Source: an uncultured Pseudomonadota bacterium
GTDB lineage: Bacteria; Pseudomonadota; Gammaproteobacteria; Burkholderiales; Eutrophovitaceae
Assembly (NCBI GenBank): GCA_937983055.1
Contig: CALJLA010000184.1
Coordinates: 1-47,371, forward strand
Direction: 5' to 3'
Length of the DNA stretch: 47,371 nucleotides
The translations under genes were made by a program, and so were the position numbers. A model generated the notes under the pieces. That model did not search any database. It had not been told where the DNA came from and saw only the letters and a program-made list of their open reading frames with translations. This document shows positions 35,750 to 42,830 of the stretch, one piece after another; positions within the stretch are counted from its first letter, which is position 1, and each line of letters opens with the position of its first letter.

Positions 35750-35778
35750 GGAACTTTCCAGCGAGCCGCCCGATCTTA
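35750..35778 (+). promoter_or_regulatory. Sigma-E (ECF)-type promoter upstream of a candidate sRNA
   Basis: GGAACTT (35750-35756) is the exact -35 consensus of sigma-E/AlgU promoters. A 17-nt spacer leads to TCTTA (35774-35778), one mismatch from the TCTGA form of the -10. It faces away from hemB, toward the sRNA candidate. Activity is inferred from sequence alone. Confidence 0.55.
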
Positions 35779-35783
35779 ACTGC

Positions 35784-35887
35784 AGACAGTGATGTCTCCC
35801 GCTTCTCCTCCCTGAGCGGGTGCCTTGATGCTTTTGAGGCTCTTGTGCCCCCGGTTCTAATCCCCTTGAGCCGGGGGCATTTTTATT
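35784..35887 (+). ncRNA. Candidate trans-acting small RNA between hemB and engB
   Basis: About 104 nt from the predicted start of the sigma-E-like promoter to the end of a terminator T-run. It can fold into three hairpins: CCCGCT/AGCGGG (35798-35803 with 35815-35820, 6 bp) presenting an 11-nt loop TCTCCTCCCTG that is complementary to Shine-Dalgarno sequences; GCCTT/GAGGC (35822-35826 with 35836-35840, one G-U pair); and the terminator stem. A C/U-rich loop plus a terminal U-run is the usual build of Hfq- or ProQ-dependent mRNA-binding sRNAs. No ORF fits the region. Spot 42 and ErsA occupy the same place beside engB in gammaproteobacteria; sequence homology is not claimed. Confidence 0.55.
35846..35887 (+). 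terminator. Rho-independent terminator overlapping engB 3' end
   Basis: TGCCCCCGG (35846-35854) pairs perfectly with CCGGGGGCA (35871-35879); three more pairs (one G-U) extend the stem to 12 bp with a 10-nt loop. TTTTTATT follows. On the + strand this is a textbook terminator, yet no annotated + gene lies upstream, which supports the sRNA. The loop and right arm also encode the last residues of EngB (MPPAQGD) on the other strand. Confidence 0.85.
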
Positions 35888-36552
35888 CTACCGGCGCCCT
35901 GGCCGAAATTTGCCAGCCAGTCGCAAACGATGGCTTCGGCACGATCGACGCCTTGCCCAGTCACGCTAGAGAACAGTTCGATCGAGAGCCGATCGTAGCG
36001 CTCGTTCAGGGCCTTGCGCGCCGACCGTATCTGCTCCAGCGCCCCTGACTTCGACAGCTTGTCCGCCTTGCTCAGCAGCACCAGCATCGGCTTGCGGCGC
36101 GGCGCAAACCAGTCGAGCAGCTGCGCATCCAGCACGGTAAGGGGGTGACGTATATCCATGATCACAACCAGTCCGCAGATTTGCGGCCGGGTCTGCAGAT
36201 ATCCGGTCAGCAGGTGCTGCCAGTTCTTGCGTGTAGCATCCGGCACTCGGGCATAGCCGTAACCCGGCAGGTCCACCAGATAGGTCGATGCGCGCTCCGC
36301 CAGTGCAAAGAAGTTGATCAGCTGCGTGCGTCCGGGCGTCTTGCTCACGCGGGCCAGCTGCCTGCGACCAGTCAGCGCATTGATCGCGCTCGACTTACCG
36401 GAATTGGACCGCCCGGCAAACACGACCTCCGCAAGGCTGTCGCTCGGCAGCCCGCTCAATGCGCTCGCGGAAAGTGCAAACCGCGCGCTGCGCAGGATGG
36501 TGGGCGCGCTTGGCGCTAGAATACGCGCTCCGTCTGTCCGCTCGCTCGGCAT
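35857..36552 (-). CDS. engB: Ribosome-assembly GTPase EngB/YihA (YsxC)
   Basis: EngB is an essential GTPase that helps assemble the 50S subunit. The 231-residue protein has G1 GRSNSGKSS, the switch-I G2 Thr in KTPGRTQLINFF, G3 DLPGYGYA, G4 SKAD and G5 FSSVTGQG. N- and C-terminal extensions of about 20 residues are short and variable in the family. Its start is only 27 bp from the divergent cytochrome c4 start, so each promoter must lie inside the other gene's 5' end. Its 3' end contains the sRNA terminator arm. Confidence 0.96.
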   Translation of the reverse strand: MPSERTDGARILAPSAPTILRSARFALSASALSGLPSDSLAEVVFAGRSNSGKSSAINALTGRRQLARVSKTPGRTQLINFFALAERASTYLVDLPGYGYARVPDATRKNWQHLLTGYLQTRPQICGLVVIMDIRHPLTVLDAQLLDWFAPRRKPMLVLLSKADKLSKSGALEQIRSARKALNERYDRLSIELFSSVTGQGVDRAEAIVCDWLANFGQGAGRIKMPPAQGD

Positions 36553-36579
36553 TTTCGTCCGTTAACCAGGAGTTTGCTG

Positions 36580-37185
36580 ATGTTTCGCCTTATCGCAGGA
36601 GTCGCACTGCTGTGTCCGTTTGTCGCTGTCGCCGCCGATTTCGGCGATGCGGTGCAAGGCGGCAAAACCGCTGCCCAGGTGTGCGCGGCCTGCCATGGGA
36701 GCGACGGCAACAGCAGCCTCCCAGTGAACCCGGTCTTGGCTGGTCAGCATGCGGAGTACTTGTATAAACAGCTCAAGAATTTCAAGTCCGGTGAGCGCCA
36801 GAACGCGGCGATGATGGCAATGGTCGCACCCTTGTCCGATGCCGACATGCGTAACCTTGCCGCATATTACGCGCAGCAGAAGCCGGTCATCCCGGGGGCC
36901 AGCGACAAGGATTTGGTCGAGCGAGGCCGCCAGATCTTCCGGGGCGGCATCGTCGACGCGGGTGTTGCGGCCTGTTCCGGATGTCATTCGCCCAATGGCG
37001 CCGGGGTCCCGATTCAGTTTCCCAGGCTTGCCGGCCAGCACGCCGAGTACGTGGCCACACAGTTGCGAGCGTTCCGCACGGGAGAGCGCGCCAACGACCC
37101 CAATCAAATGATGCGCATGGTGGCTGCCCGGCTCGGCGACAAGGACATCGAGGCGCTGGCCGAGTACATCTCCGGACTGCGTTAA
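36580..37185 (+). CDS. Dihaem cytochrome c4
   Basis: Cytochrome c4 carries electrons in the periplasm, usually to terminal oxidases. The start at 36580 has AGGAG 7 nt upstream and gives a signal peptide (MFRLIAGVALLCPFVAVAA). The 201-residue protein has two homologous class I domains, each with a CxxCH haem site (C35-C38-H39 and C132-C135-H136) and a following Met in the MMAM/MMRM segments as probable axial ligands. The order engB-c4 is conserved in beta- and gammaproteobacteria. TAGAAT at 36517-36522, inside engB, may be its -10. Its TAA overlaps the hemL stop as TTAA. Confidence 0.95.
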   Translation: MFRLIAGVALLCPFVAVAADFGDAVQGGKTAAQVCAACHGSDGNSSLPVNPVLAGQHAEYLYKQLKNFKSGERQNAAMMAMVAPLSDADMRNLAAYYAQQKPVIPGASDKDLVERGRQIFRGGIVDAGVAACSGCHSPNGAGVPIQFPRLAGQHAEYVATQLRAFRTGERANDPNQMMRMVAARLGDKDIEALAEYISGLR

Positions 37186-38471
37186 CCGGCAGCCTGCGCG
37201 GCAAACGCGGCGCGGGAAGCCGCGAGGGTTCGCTCGATCTCGGGCGCATCATGCGCTGCAGACACGAACCCCGCCTCGAACGCGGACGGGGCCAGATAGA
37301 CACCCTCCGACAGCATCGCGTGGAAGAACCGGTTGAATGTGTCGCGATCGCATTCCATCACCTGCGCATAGCTTTCCGGCACTGCGCGCCGGAAGTAGAT
37401 GCCGAACATTCCGCCGACGGACTGCGCGCTGAATGACACGTGCGCGCTCTGCGCCTCGCGCACCAGTCCCTCGACCAGCCGCGCCGTGACCGAAGACAGG
37501 CGATCATAGAAACCCGGGCGCAGAACCTGTTTCAGGGTGGCCAGTCCGGCGGCAACCGCGACCGGATTGCCCGACAGGGTGCCGGCCTGATAAACGGGAC
37601 CGAGCGGCGCAATCTTCTCCATGATGTCCCGACGCCCGCCGAACGCCCCGACCGGCATCCCGCCGCCGATGACCTTGCCCAGTGTCGTCAGGTCAGGCCT
37701 GACGCCGAAGAGCCCCTGAGCACCCTGCGGGCCGACGCGAAACCCGGTCATGACTTCGTCGAAGATCAGAACTGTGCCGTGTCGGTCGCACAGTTCACGT
37801 GTTCGCTGCAGAAACGTGGCGCGCGGTCGTACCAGATTCATGTTCCCCGCCACCGACTCGCCGCTGACCCCCGCGATCGCATCGCCGTGCCGCCGGAATG
37901 CATCGTCGAGCTGTTGCTCATCGTTGTAATCGAGCACGAGGGTGTGGGCAGTGGTTTCCGCCGGGACGCCGGCCGAGCTGGGCTGCCCAAGGGTCAGCGC
38001 GCCGGAACCTGCTTTCACCAGCAGCGCGTCCGCATGCCCGTGATAACAGCCCTCGAACTTGATGATCTTCGCACGCCCGGTAAATCCGCGCGCGAGCCGT
38101 ATCGCGCTCATCGTCGCCTCGGTGCCGGAACTGACCAACCGCACCAGCTCGATAGACGGCAGCGCCCGCGTCAACAGTTCCGCCATCTCGAGCTCGGCCG
38201 CCGTCGGCGCACCGAAACTCAGCCCGCTGCCCGCGGCCTCGGCAACCGCCCGGACCACCTCCGGATGGGCATGGCCCAGCACCAGCGGCCCCCAGGAACC
38301 GACATAGTCGATGTATTCCTTGCCGTCGACGTCCCACACGCGGGCGCCCTGCCCGCGCGCAAAGAACACCGGCGTACCACCCACCGAGCGGAACGCGCGC
38401 ACCGGCGAGTTCACGCCGCCCGGTATCAGCAATTGAGAACGATCGAACAGTGTCTGGTTCTGGCTGGTCAT
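37182..38471 (-). CDS. hemL: Glutamate-1-semialdehyde 2,1-aminomutase
   Basis: HemL makes 5-aminolevulinate from glutamate-1-semialdehyde in the C5 haem pathway, using PLP. The 429-residue protein has the N-terminal PGGVNSPVRAF, YVGSWGPLVLGHAHP, LVSSGTEATMSAIRLAR, the ILIFDEVMTGFRVG motif and the catalytic Lys in TTLGKVIGGGMPVGA. All are typical. hemL, thiE and thiD run on one strand, in the order thiD-thiE-hemL by transcription. It is convergent with cytochrome c4, their stops sharing TTAA. Confidence 0.97.
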   Translation of the reverse strand: MTSQNQTLFDRSQLLIPGGVNSPVRAFRSVGGTPVFFARGQGARVWDVDGKEYIDYVGSWGPLVLGHAHPEVVRAVAEAAGSGLSFGAPTAAELEMAELLTRALPSIELVRLVSSGTEATMSAIRLARGFTGRAKIIKFEGCYHGHADALLVKAGSGALTLGQPSSAGVPAETTAHTLVLDYNDEQQLDDAFRRHGDAIAGVSGESVAGNMNLVRPRATFLQRTRELCDRHGTVLIFDEVMTGFRVGPQGAQGLFGVRPDLTTLGKVIGGGMPVGAFGGRRDIMEKIAPLGPVYQAGTLSGNPVAVAAGLATLKQVLRPGFYDRLSSVTARLVEGLVREAQSAHVSFSAQSVGGMFGIYFRRAVPESYAQVMECDRDTFNRFFHAMLSEGVYLAPSAFEAGFVSAAHDAPEIERTLAASRAAFAAQAAG

Positions 38472-38498
38472 TTCTTCACAGGTAGCATTAAGTCCCGA

Positions 38499-39128
38499 TC
38501 AGTCCTCGGCAAACAGTCCGGCAAGCGCGCGTGCCGCCGCTTCGATGTCATTCGCAAGAAAAAGCCCGCTCGCCACTGCGACCGCATCCGCGCCGGCACT
38601 GATCAACGCAGCGGCGTTCGCGGCATCGATGCCGCCAATCGCAACGATCGGCACGCCGAGTCCGCGGGATCTCGCCCGCTGCAGCAGCTCGACGGGCGCC
38701 GCGACCGCATGCGGCTTGGTGGGCGACGGATAGAAGCTGCCAAACGCCACGTAATCGGCGCCGACATCACGAGCGGCCACAGCGCGCTCGAGCTCGTTGT
38801 AACAGGATACCCCGATGAGCGCGTCCGGGCCGAGTCGCCGACGGGCCGCCTCAATATCGGCGTCTTCCCGCCCCAGGTGCACACCGCCGGCCCCGCTGGC
38901 GACTGCCAGATCCGGGTAATCGTTGATGATCACGGTCGCGTCCGCTGCCGCGGCAAGTTCGGCGATCGCGCGGGCCTGCGTCAGACGCAATCCACGTGAA
39001 GCGCTCTTGTTCCGGTACTGAACCGCGCGGGCGCCGCCTCGCAATGCAGCCGCCACCTGCTCCTTCAGCAATCCGGTATCGGCCGTCTCGAGCGTAATCG
39101 CGTACAAGCCCCTAATCGCGCGAATCAT
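38499..39128 (-). CDS. thiE: Thiamine-phosphate synthase
   Basis: ThiE joins the pyrimidine (HMP-PP) and thiazole (THZ-P) halves of thiamine. The 209-residue TIM-barrel protein has QYRNKSA (substrate loop), INDYPDLAVASGAGGVHLGREDAD (metal and pyrophosphate site), FGSFYPSPTKPHA and VAIGGIDAANAAALISAGADAVAV. Its start lies 17 nt inside the end of thiD, so the two are translationally coupled, and hemL follows 27 bp later. Confidence 0.95.
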   Translation of the reverse strand: MIRAIRGLYAITLETADTGLLKEQVAAALRGGARAVQYRNKSASRGLRLTQARAIAELAAAADATVIINDYPDLAVASGAGGVHLGREDADIEAARRRLGPDALIGVSCYNELERAVAARDVGADYVAFGSFYPSPTKPHAVAAPVELLQRARSRGLGVPIVAIGGIDAANAAALISAGADAVAVASGLFLANDIEAAARALAGLFAED

Positions 39129-39948
39129 CCTGCCGCGACTCGTCCTCGCGCGCCCAGAAAAGCCGGTCCGGAATCAGCTGACCCATCCCGGTCCGATAGG
39201 CGAACTTCAGCGACTGCCAGGTGTATTCCTGTGCGTCTCGCACTGCCTCCGACACCTCCAGGCCATTCGCAAGGGTCGCCGCGATCGCGGCCGCCAGCGT
39301 GGCGCCCGATCCATGAAACGACCCGGGCAAGCGCTGCCAGCTGTCGGTTCTGACCACACCTTGCTCGGAATACAGTGTGTTGAGGATCTGGTTGGTCCCC
39401 TCGTGCGTACCGGTCACCAACACGAACTCCGCGCCCAGCGCCAGCAGCTGTCGGGCGCACTCCTCGGGCGTACCGTCATCCGCTTCGTCGCCCTCCTCCT
39501 GCACCAGGCGGCGGATCTCGTGGCTGTTCGGGGTGAGAATCGTGGTCTGCGGAATCAGCAGCTCGCGCATCGCCGAGACGATCTCATCCGACACGGGCTC
39601 GCTCCCCCGCCCCACCGACAGCGCAGGATCCAGCACCAGCGGAACGTCCGGGTAATCGGAAACCACTTCTGCAATCGCCGCAATCGATTCAATGCTCCCC
39701 ACGGCACCGACCTTGAAGACCGTCACCGCCACATCTTCGAGCAGGCAGCGCGCCTGGTCGGCGACCCACTCGGCGTCGATGGCCATGGCGGCTTCGACGC
39801 CCATCGAGTCCTGAATGGTGATGGTAGTGGCTACGGACAGCGGATGACACCCCATGCTCGACAGGGTCAGGATGTCCGCCTGCATTCCGCCTCCACCGCT
39901 TGGGTCGGTCGCCGCAAACACGAGCACGGCGGGCGGGGAATCTGGCAC
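39112..39948 (-). CDS. thiD: Phosphomethylpyrimidine kinase, catalytic Cys position is Ala
   Basis: ThiD phosphorylates HMP and HMP-P in thiamine synthesis. The 278-residue ribokinase-fold protein has the opening AATDPSGGGGMQADI, KVGAVGSIESI, VLDPALSV and LTPNSHEIRRL. The C-terminal anion-hole motif is FHGSGATLAAAIAA, where E. coli ThiD and most relatives have GTGC/GSGC; residue A216 thus stands at the presumed catalytic Cys. This reading is clear in the DNA (GCC). The start is GTG at 39948 without an obvious ribosome binding site. A palindrome upstream (39976-39990) supplies a -10 in both directions. Confidence 0.9.
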   Translation of the reverse strand: MPDSPPAVLVFAATDPSGGGGMQADILTLSSMGCHPLSVATTITIQDSMGVEAAMAIDAEWVADQARCLLEDVAVTVFKVGAVGSIESIAAIAEVVSDYPDVPLVLDPALSVGRGSEPVSDEIVSAMRELLIPQTTILTPNSHEIRRLVQEEGDEADDGTPEECARQLLALGAEFVLVTGTHEGTNQILNTLYSEQGVVRTDSWQRLPGSFHGSGATLAAAIAATLANGLEVSEAVRDAQEYTWQSLKFAYRTGMGQLIPDRLFWAREDESRQDDSRD

Positions 39949-39975
39949 GGAGAGAGGAATGGCGCGCGTTTGATT

Positions 39976-39990
39976 TAGAATCGAATTCTA
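39976..39990. promoter_or_regulatory. Palindrome giving -10 boxes in both directions
   Basis: TAGAAT (39976-39981), CGA, ATTCTA (39985-39990): a perfect 6-bp inverted repeat in the 61-bp gap between thiD and the rubredoxin gene. TAGAAT is a good -10 on either strand, 29 nt before the rubredoxin ATG and 37 nt before the thiD GTG. The -35 regions are poor on both sides. Confidence 0.5.
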
Positions 39991-40009
39991 TCTGAAATCC
40001 CTTGCGACC

Positions 40010-40198
40010 ATGAGTGCTGACGACGCCCGAGACTACAAGACCTACATGTGCCTGATCTGCGGATTCATCTACGATGAGGCGGCCGGACTGCCGGAGGAGG
40101 GCATTCCCGCCGGCACACGCTGGGAAGCGGTGCCGCCTAACTGGGTATGTCCGGAATGCGGCGCGCGCAAGGAAGACTTCGAACTGATCGAAATCTAG
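40010..40198 (+). CDS. Rubredoxin
   Basis: A 62-residue one-iron electron carrier with the two CxxC knuckles C14-C17 and C47-C50 and the conserved aromatic core (Y12, Y21, W38, W45). It matches the AlkG/HupI-type rubredoxins of aerobic proteobacteria. In betaproteobacteria such a gene often lies beside thiD/hemL; its redox partner is not in this window. It is divergent from thiD and 15 nt upstream of gloA, so they are probably co-transcribed. Confidence 0.95.
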   Translation: MSADDARDYKTYMCLICGFIYDEAAGLPEEGIPAGTRWEAVPPNWVCPECGARKEDFELIEI

Positions 40199-40213
40199 GA
40201 AAGGCTTCCGGCG

Positions 40214-40600
40214 ATGAGAATCCTCCACACCATGCTCCGGGTAGGCGATCTTTCGCGCTCGATCGACTTCTACACCCAGGTACTCGGCATGAAAGTGCTG
40301 CGGCAGAAGGACTATCCGGACGGGCGATTCACGCTGGCTTTCGTTGGCTACGGTGATGAGTCGAGCGACGCGGTCCTCGAGCTGACCCACAACTGGGATA
40401 CGCAGAAATACGATCTGGGCACCGGCTACGGGCATGTCGCTATCGAAGTCGACGACGCTTACCGCGCCTGCGAGGAGGTCAAGAAGCGGGGCGGCAAGGT
40501 CACGCGTGAAGCGGGGCCAATGAAGCATGGCACCACGGTGATCGCATTCGTCGAAGATCCCGACGGCTACAAAATAGAGTTCATCCAGCGCAAGCGCTGA
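40214..40600 (+). CDS. gloA: Lactoylglutathione lyase (glyoxalase I)
   Basis: GloA detoxifies methylglyoxal as its glutathione hemithioacetal. All four metal ligands fall at the E. coli positions: H5, E56, H74 and E122. The 128-residue length, without the longer insertions of Zn-type enzymes, predicts the Ni/Co-dependent class. It follows rubredoxin by 15 nt and meets rsmA head-on with 24 bp between the stops. Confidence 0.96.
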   Translation: MRILHTMLRVGDLSRSIDFYTQVLGMKVLRQKDYPDGRFTLAFVGYGDESSDAVLELTHNWDTQKYDLGTGYGHVAIEVDDAYRACEEVKKRGGKVTREAGPMKHGTTVIAFVEDPDGYKIEFIQRKR

Positions 40601-40624
40601 GCGACCTCCCGGCGCGGCGCCGCC

Positions 40625-41437
40625 TCAGCCGCCGCGGTCCGCCGGCTGCGAGGGGTGCAGCGTCAACCAGTCGGCGAGCCGCAGGTAATCGGCAACCGAG
40701 AGCGTCTCGCCGCGCGCCCCGGGATCGATCCCGCAGGCGGACAGCGCCGGCTCGCTGGCGAGGCCGCGAAGCGCGTTGCGCAGGGTCTTGCGCCGCTGCG
40801 AAAAGGCCGCCGCGACCAGCCGGCCGAACGTCGCTTCGTCCTTGGCGCGAGGCGCTCCCGCGCCGCGCGGCGTCATTCTGAGAACCGTCGACCACACTTT
40901 CGGCTGCGGCCGGAACGCCCCGGGCGGCACATCGAACAGGCGCTCGATGCGCCATTGGTACTGCAGCATCACGCTGAGCCGCCCGTAAGCCGAGTCGCCG
41001 GGCATCGCCACCATTCGCTCGACCACCTCCTTCTGGAGCATGAAATGGCAGTCGGCGACGCTTGCGCTCAACGCATCGATCCGAAACAGGACGGGCGTGG
41101 ATATGTGATAGGGAAGATTGCCGACCACGCGCAGCGGTGCCCCCAACGCGGAAAAATCGAATTTGAGCACGTCGCCTTCGTGCACGCGAAGGCTGTCGCC
41201 GAACCGCTGCCTGAGCGCTGCCACCGCATCGCGGTCGATTTCGACCGCGTCGATGGACCCGGCTTTTTCGAGCAGTGCCGCGGTCAGCGCACCGTACCCC
41301 GGACCCACCTCGACCAGCCGGTCGCCCTCCCGGGGCGCAATCGCCCGGACGATGTCCGCAATCACCCGCGCGTCGGTCAGGAAGTTCTGGCTGAAGCGGC
41401 GTCGCGGCCTCGGCGTGATGAGCGGGTTCGCTGTCAG
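40625..41437 (-). CDS. rsmA: 16S rRNA dimethyladenosine transferase, probable CTG start
   Basis: RsmA (KsgA) dimethylates two adjacent adenines near the 3' end of 16S rRNA. The SAM motif EVGPGYGALT, the catalytic NLPYHIS and the C-terminal FSQRRKTLRNAL are all present. The first standard start codon in frame is GTG 41365, but that would cut off the conserved RRRFSQNFLTDARVIADI, which continues open upstream. No ATG, GTG or TTG precedes it in frame. A CTG at 41437 with GGGAG 8 nt upstream gives 270 residues, the family norm (about 273), with N-terminus beginning (M)TANPLITPRPRRRF. I therefore propose a CTG start, or a sequencing error. It begins 19 nt after surA stops. Confidence 0.88.
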   Translation of the reverse strand: MTANPLITPRPRRRFSQNFLTDARVIADIVRAIAPREGDRLVEVGPGYGALTAALLEKAGSIDAVEIDRDAVAALRQRFGDSLRVHEGDVLKFDFSALGAPLRVVGNLPYHISTPVLFRIDALSASVADCHFMLQKEVVERMVAMPGDSAYGRLSVMLQYQWRIERLFDVPPGAFRPQPKVWSTVLRMTPRGAGAPRAKDEATFGRLVAAAFSQRRKTLRNALRGLASEPALSACGIDPGARGETLSVADYLRLADWLTLHPSQPADRGG

Positions 41438-41445
41438 TGCCGGCG

Positions 41446-41450
41446 CTCCC
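41446..41450 (-). promoter_or_regulatory. Ribosome binding site that decides the rsmA start
   Basis: GGGAG on the minus strand, 8 nt before the CTG at 41437. It is the only good Shine-Dalgarno match near the conserved N-terminus of RsmA. Confidence 0.55.
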
Positions 41451-41456
41451 AGCGGA

Positions 41457-42761
41457 TCAACGTTCTTCCAGGCGATAATCGACGTAGGCGCGGTCGCGCT
41501 GGAGCCTGATCCATTCCTGGTAGGCCTCGTCCGACTTGCGCTGCCGGATCGCCTGGCGCGCCTCCAGCCGCTGTTTTTCCTTTGACATGTCTTCGTCGCG
41601 GCGCTCGAGCACCTGAATCAGGTGCCAGCCGAACGGCGAGCGCACCGGCTCGCTGGTTTCGCCCGGCTTGAGCCCGTCCATCGCGCGCTGGAACTCCGGA
41701 ACGGTATCGCCAGGGGACAGCCAGCCGAGGTCGCCGCCGCGGGCCGCGCTCGCATCTTCCGAATGCTGCCGCGCGAGTTCGCCAAAGTCGGCGTTTCCAA
41801 GCACCACCCGCTCGCGCAGAGAACTCAGCCGCTGTTTCGCTTCCGTCTCGGATACCACCTCGTTCAGGCGGATCAGGATATGGCGCGCGCGGGTCTGCTG
41901 CACCATTACCGGCGAATTGTTGCCGCGCTTGTCCATCAGCTTCAGGATGTGAAAGCCATTGGCACTGCGCAGAATTGGGCTCACCTCTCCAACGCGCATC
42001 GCACGCACCGCGTCGACGAAAATTTCCGGCAGCCGCGCCGCGGTGCGCCAGCCGAGCAGCCCTCCATCCAGCGCATTGGGCGCGTCGGAGAAACTGGCCG
42101 ATACCTGTCGGAAATCCGCGCCCTGCTCGATCTGGTTGCGCGCACGCTCGGCAACCACGCGTCTGGCCTGGATCTGTTCCGGTGTCGCGCTCTCCGGCAC
42201 CAGAATCAGGATGTGGGCCACGCTGAATTCGTCGTCCTTTCGGCCTTGCGTTGCCTGGTTGCGGAGGTAGGCGTCTATTTCCGCCTCGGTGATCACGATC
42301 CGGCTGTCAACTTCGCGTTCCTTCAATCGGGAGATGAGGATCTCGTTGCGCACCTCCTCGCGGAAACGGGCAAAGCTGATGCCGTCTCTCGCAAGCGTCT
42401 CGCGAAACTGCTCCGGAGACATCTTGTTTTCCTCGGCGATGCGTTCGATGGCGCGCTGCAGCTGGGAATCGTCGACCCGGAGCCCGGTGTCGCGGGCGGT
42501 CTGGACCAGGATGCGGGAGGTGATCATGCGCTCGAGCAACTGGCGTTCAAGCACCTGGCGCTCCGGCAAGGGCGTGCCCTGGCGGCGCAGCTGCTGGGTG
42601 GCGATACGCACCTGATCGTCCAGTTCGAGCTTGGTGAGGACGTCGCTGTTGACCACCGCGACCACGCGGTCCAGCAGCGCCGCCTCTGCGCCCAGTCCCC
42701 GCGCGGGCGCGAGCGTGGCAATGAGCGGCAGTAATAGCAAAGCGAAGCGAAGCATCTTCAT
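41457..42761 (-). CDS. surA: Periplasmic chaperone / peptidyl-prolyl isomerase SurA
   Basis: SurA delivers unfolded outer-membrane proteins, including LptD, to the BAM complex. The 434-residue protein has a signal peptide (MKMLRFALLLLPLIATLAPA), an N-terminal chaperone module (about 27-180), two parvulin domains (about 180-280 and 290-390, with VAHILILVPE and ARHILIRLNE) and a short C-terminal helix. It lies 69 bp downstream of lptD, as in E. coli, and is followed by rsmA. Confidence 0.96.
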   Translation of the reverse strand: MKMLRFALLLLPLIATLAPARGLGAEAALLDRVVAVVNSDVLTKLELDDQVRIATQQLRRQGTPLPERQVLERQLLERMITSRILVQTARDTGLRVDDSQLQRAIERIAEENKMSPEQFRETLARDGISFARFREEVRNEILISRLKEREVDSRIVITEAEIDAYLRNQATQGRKDDEFSVAHILILVPESATPEQIQARRVVAERARNQIEQGADFRQVSASFSDAPNALDGGLLGWRTAARLPEIFVDAVRAMRVGEVSPILRSANGFHILKLMDKRGNNSPVMVQQTRARHILIRLNEVVSETEAKQRLSSLRERVVLGNADFGELARQHSEDASAARGGDLGWLSPGDTVPEFQRAMDGLKPGETSEPVRSPFGWHLIQVLERRDEDMSKEKQRLEARQAIRQRKSDEAYQEWIRLQRDRAYVDYRLEER

Positions 42762-42830
42762 GAGTGTTTCGAAGGCGGTTCGAGCGGTCCTGCGACAGCA
42801 TTGACAACCGCCGTCGGACCGCGTTCCAGG

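Noticed and set aside
35694..35887. 6S RNA or a riboswitch for hemB in the hemB-engB gap
   Set aside because: The region is too short, has no long closing stem or central bulge like 6S, and the terminator points away from hemB.
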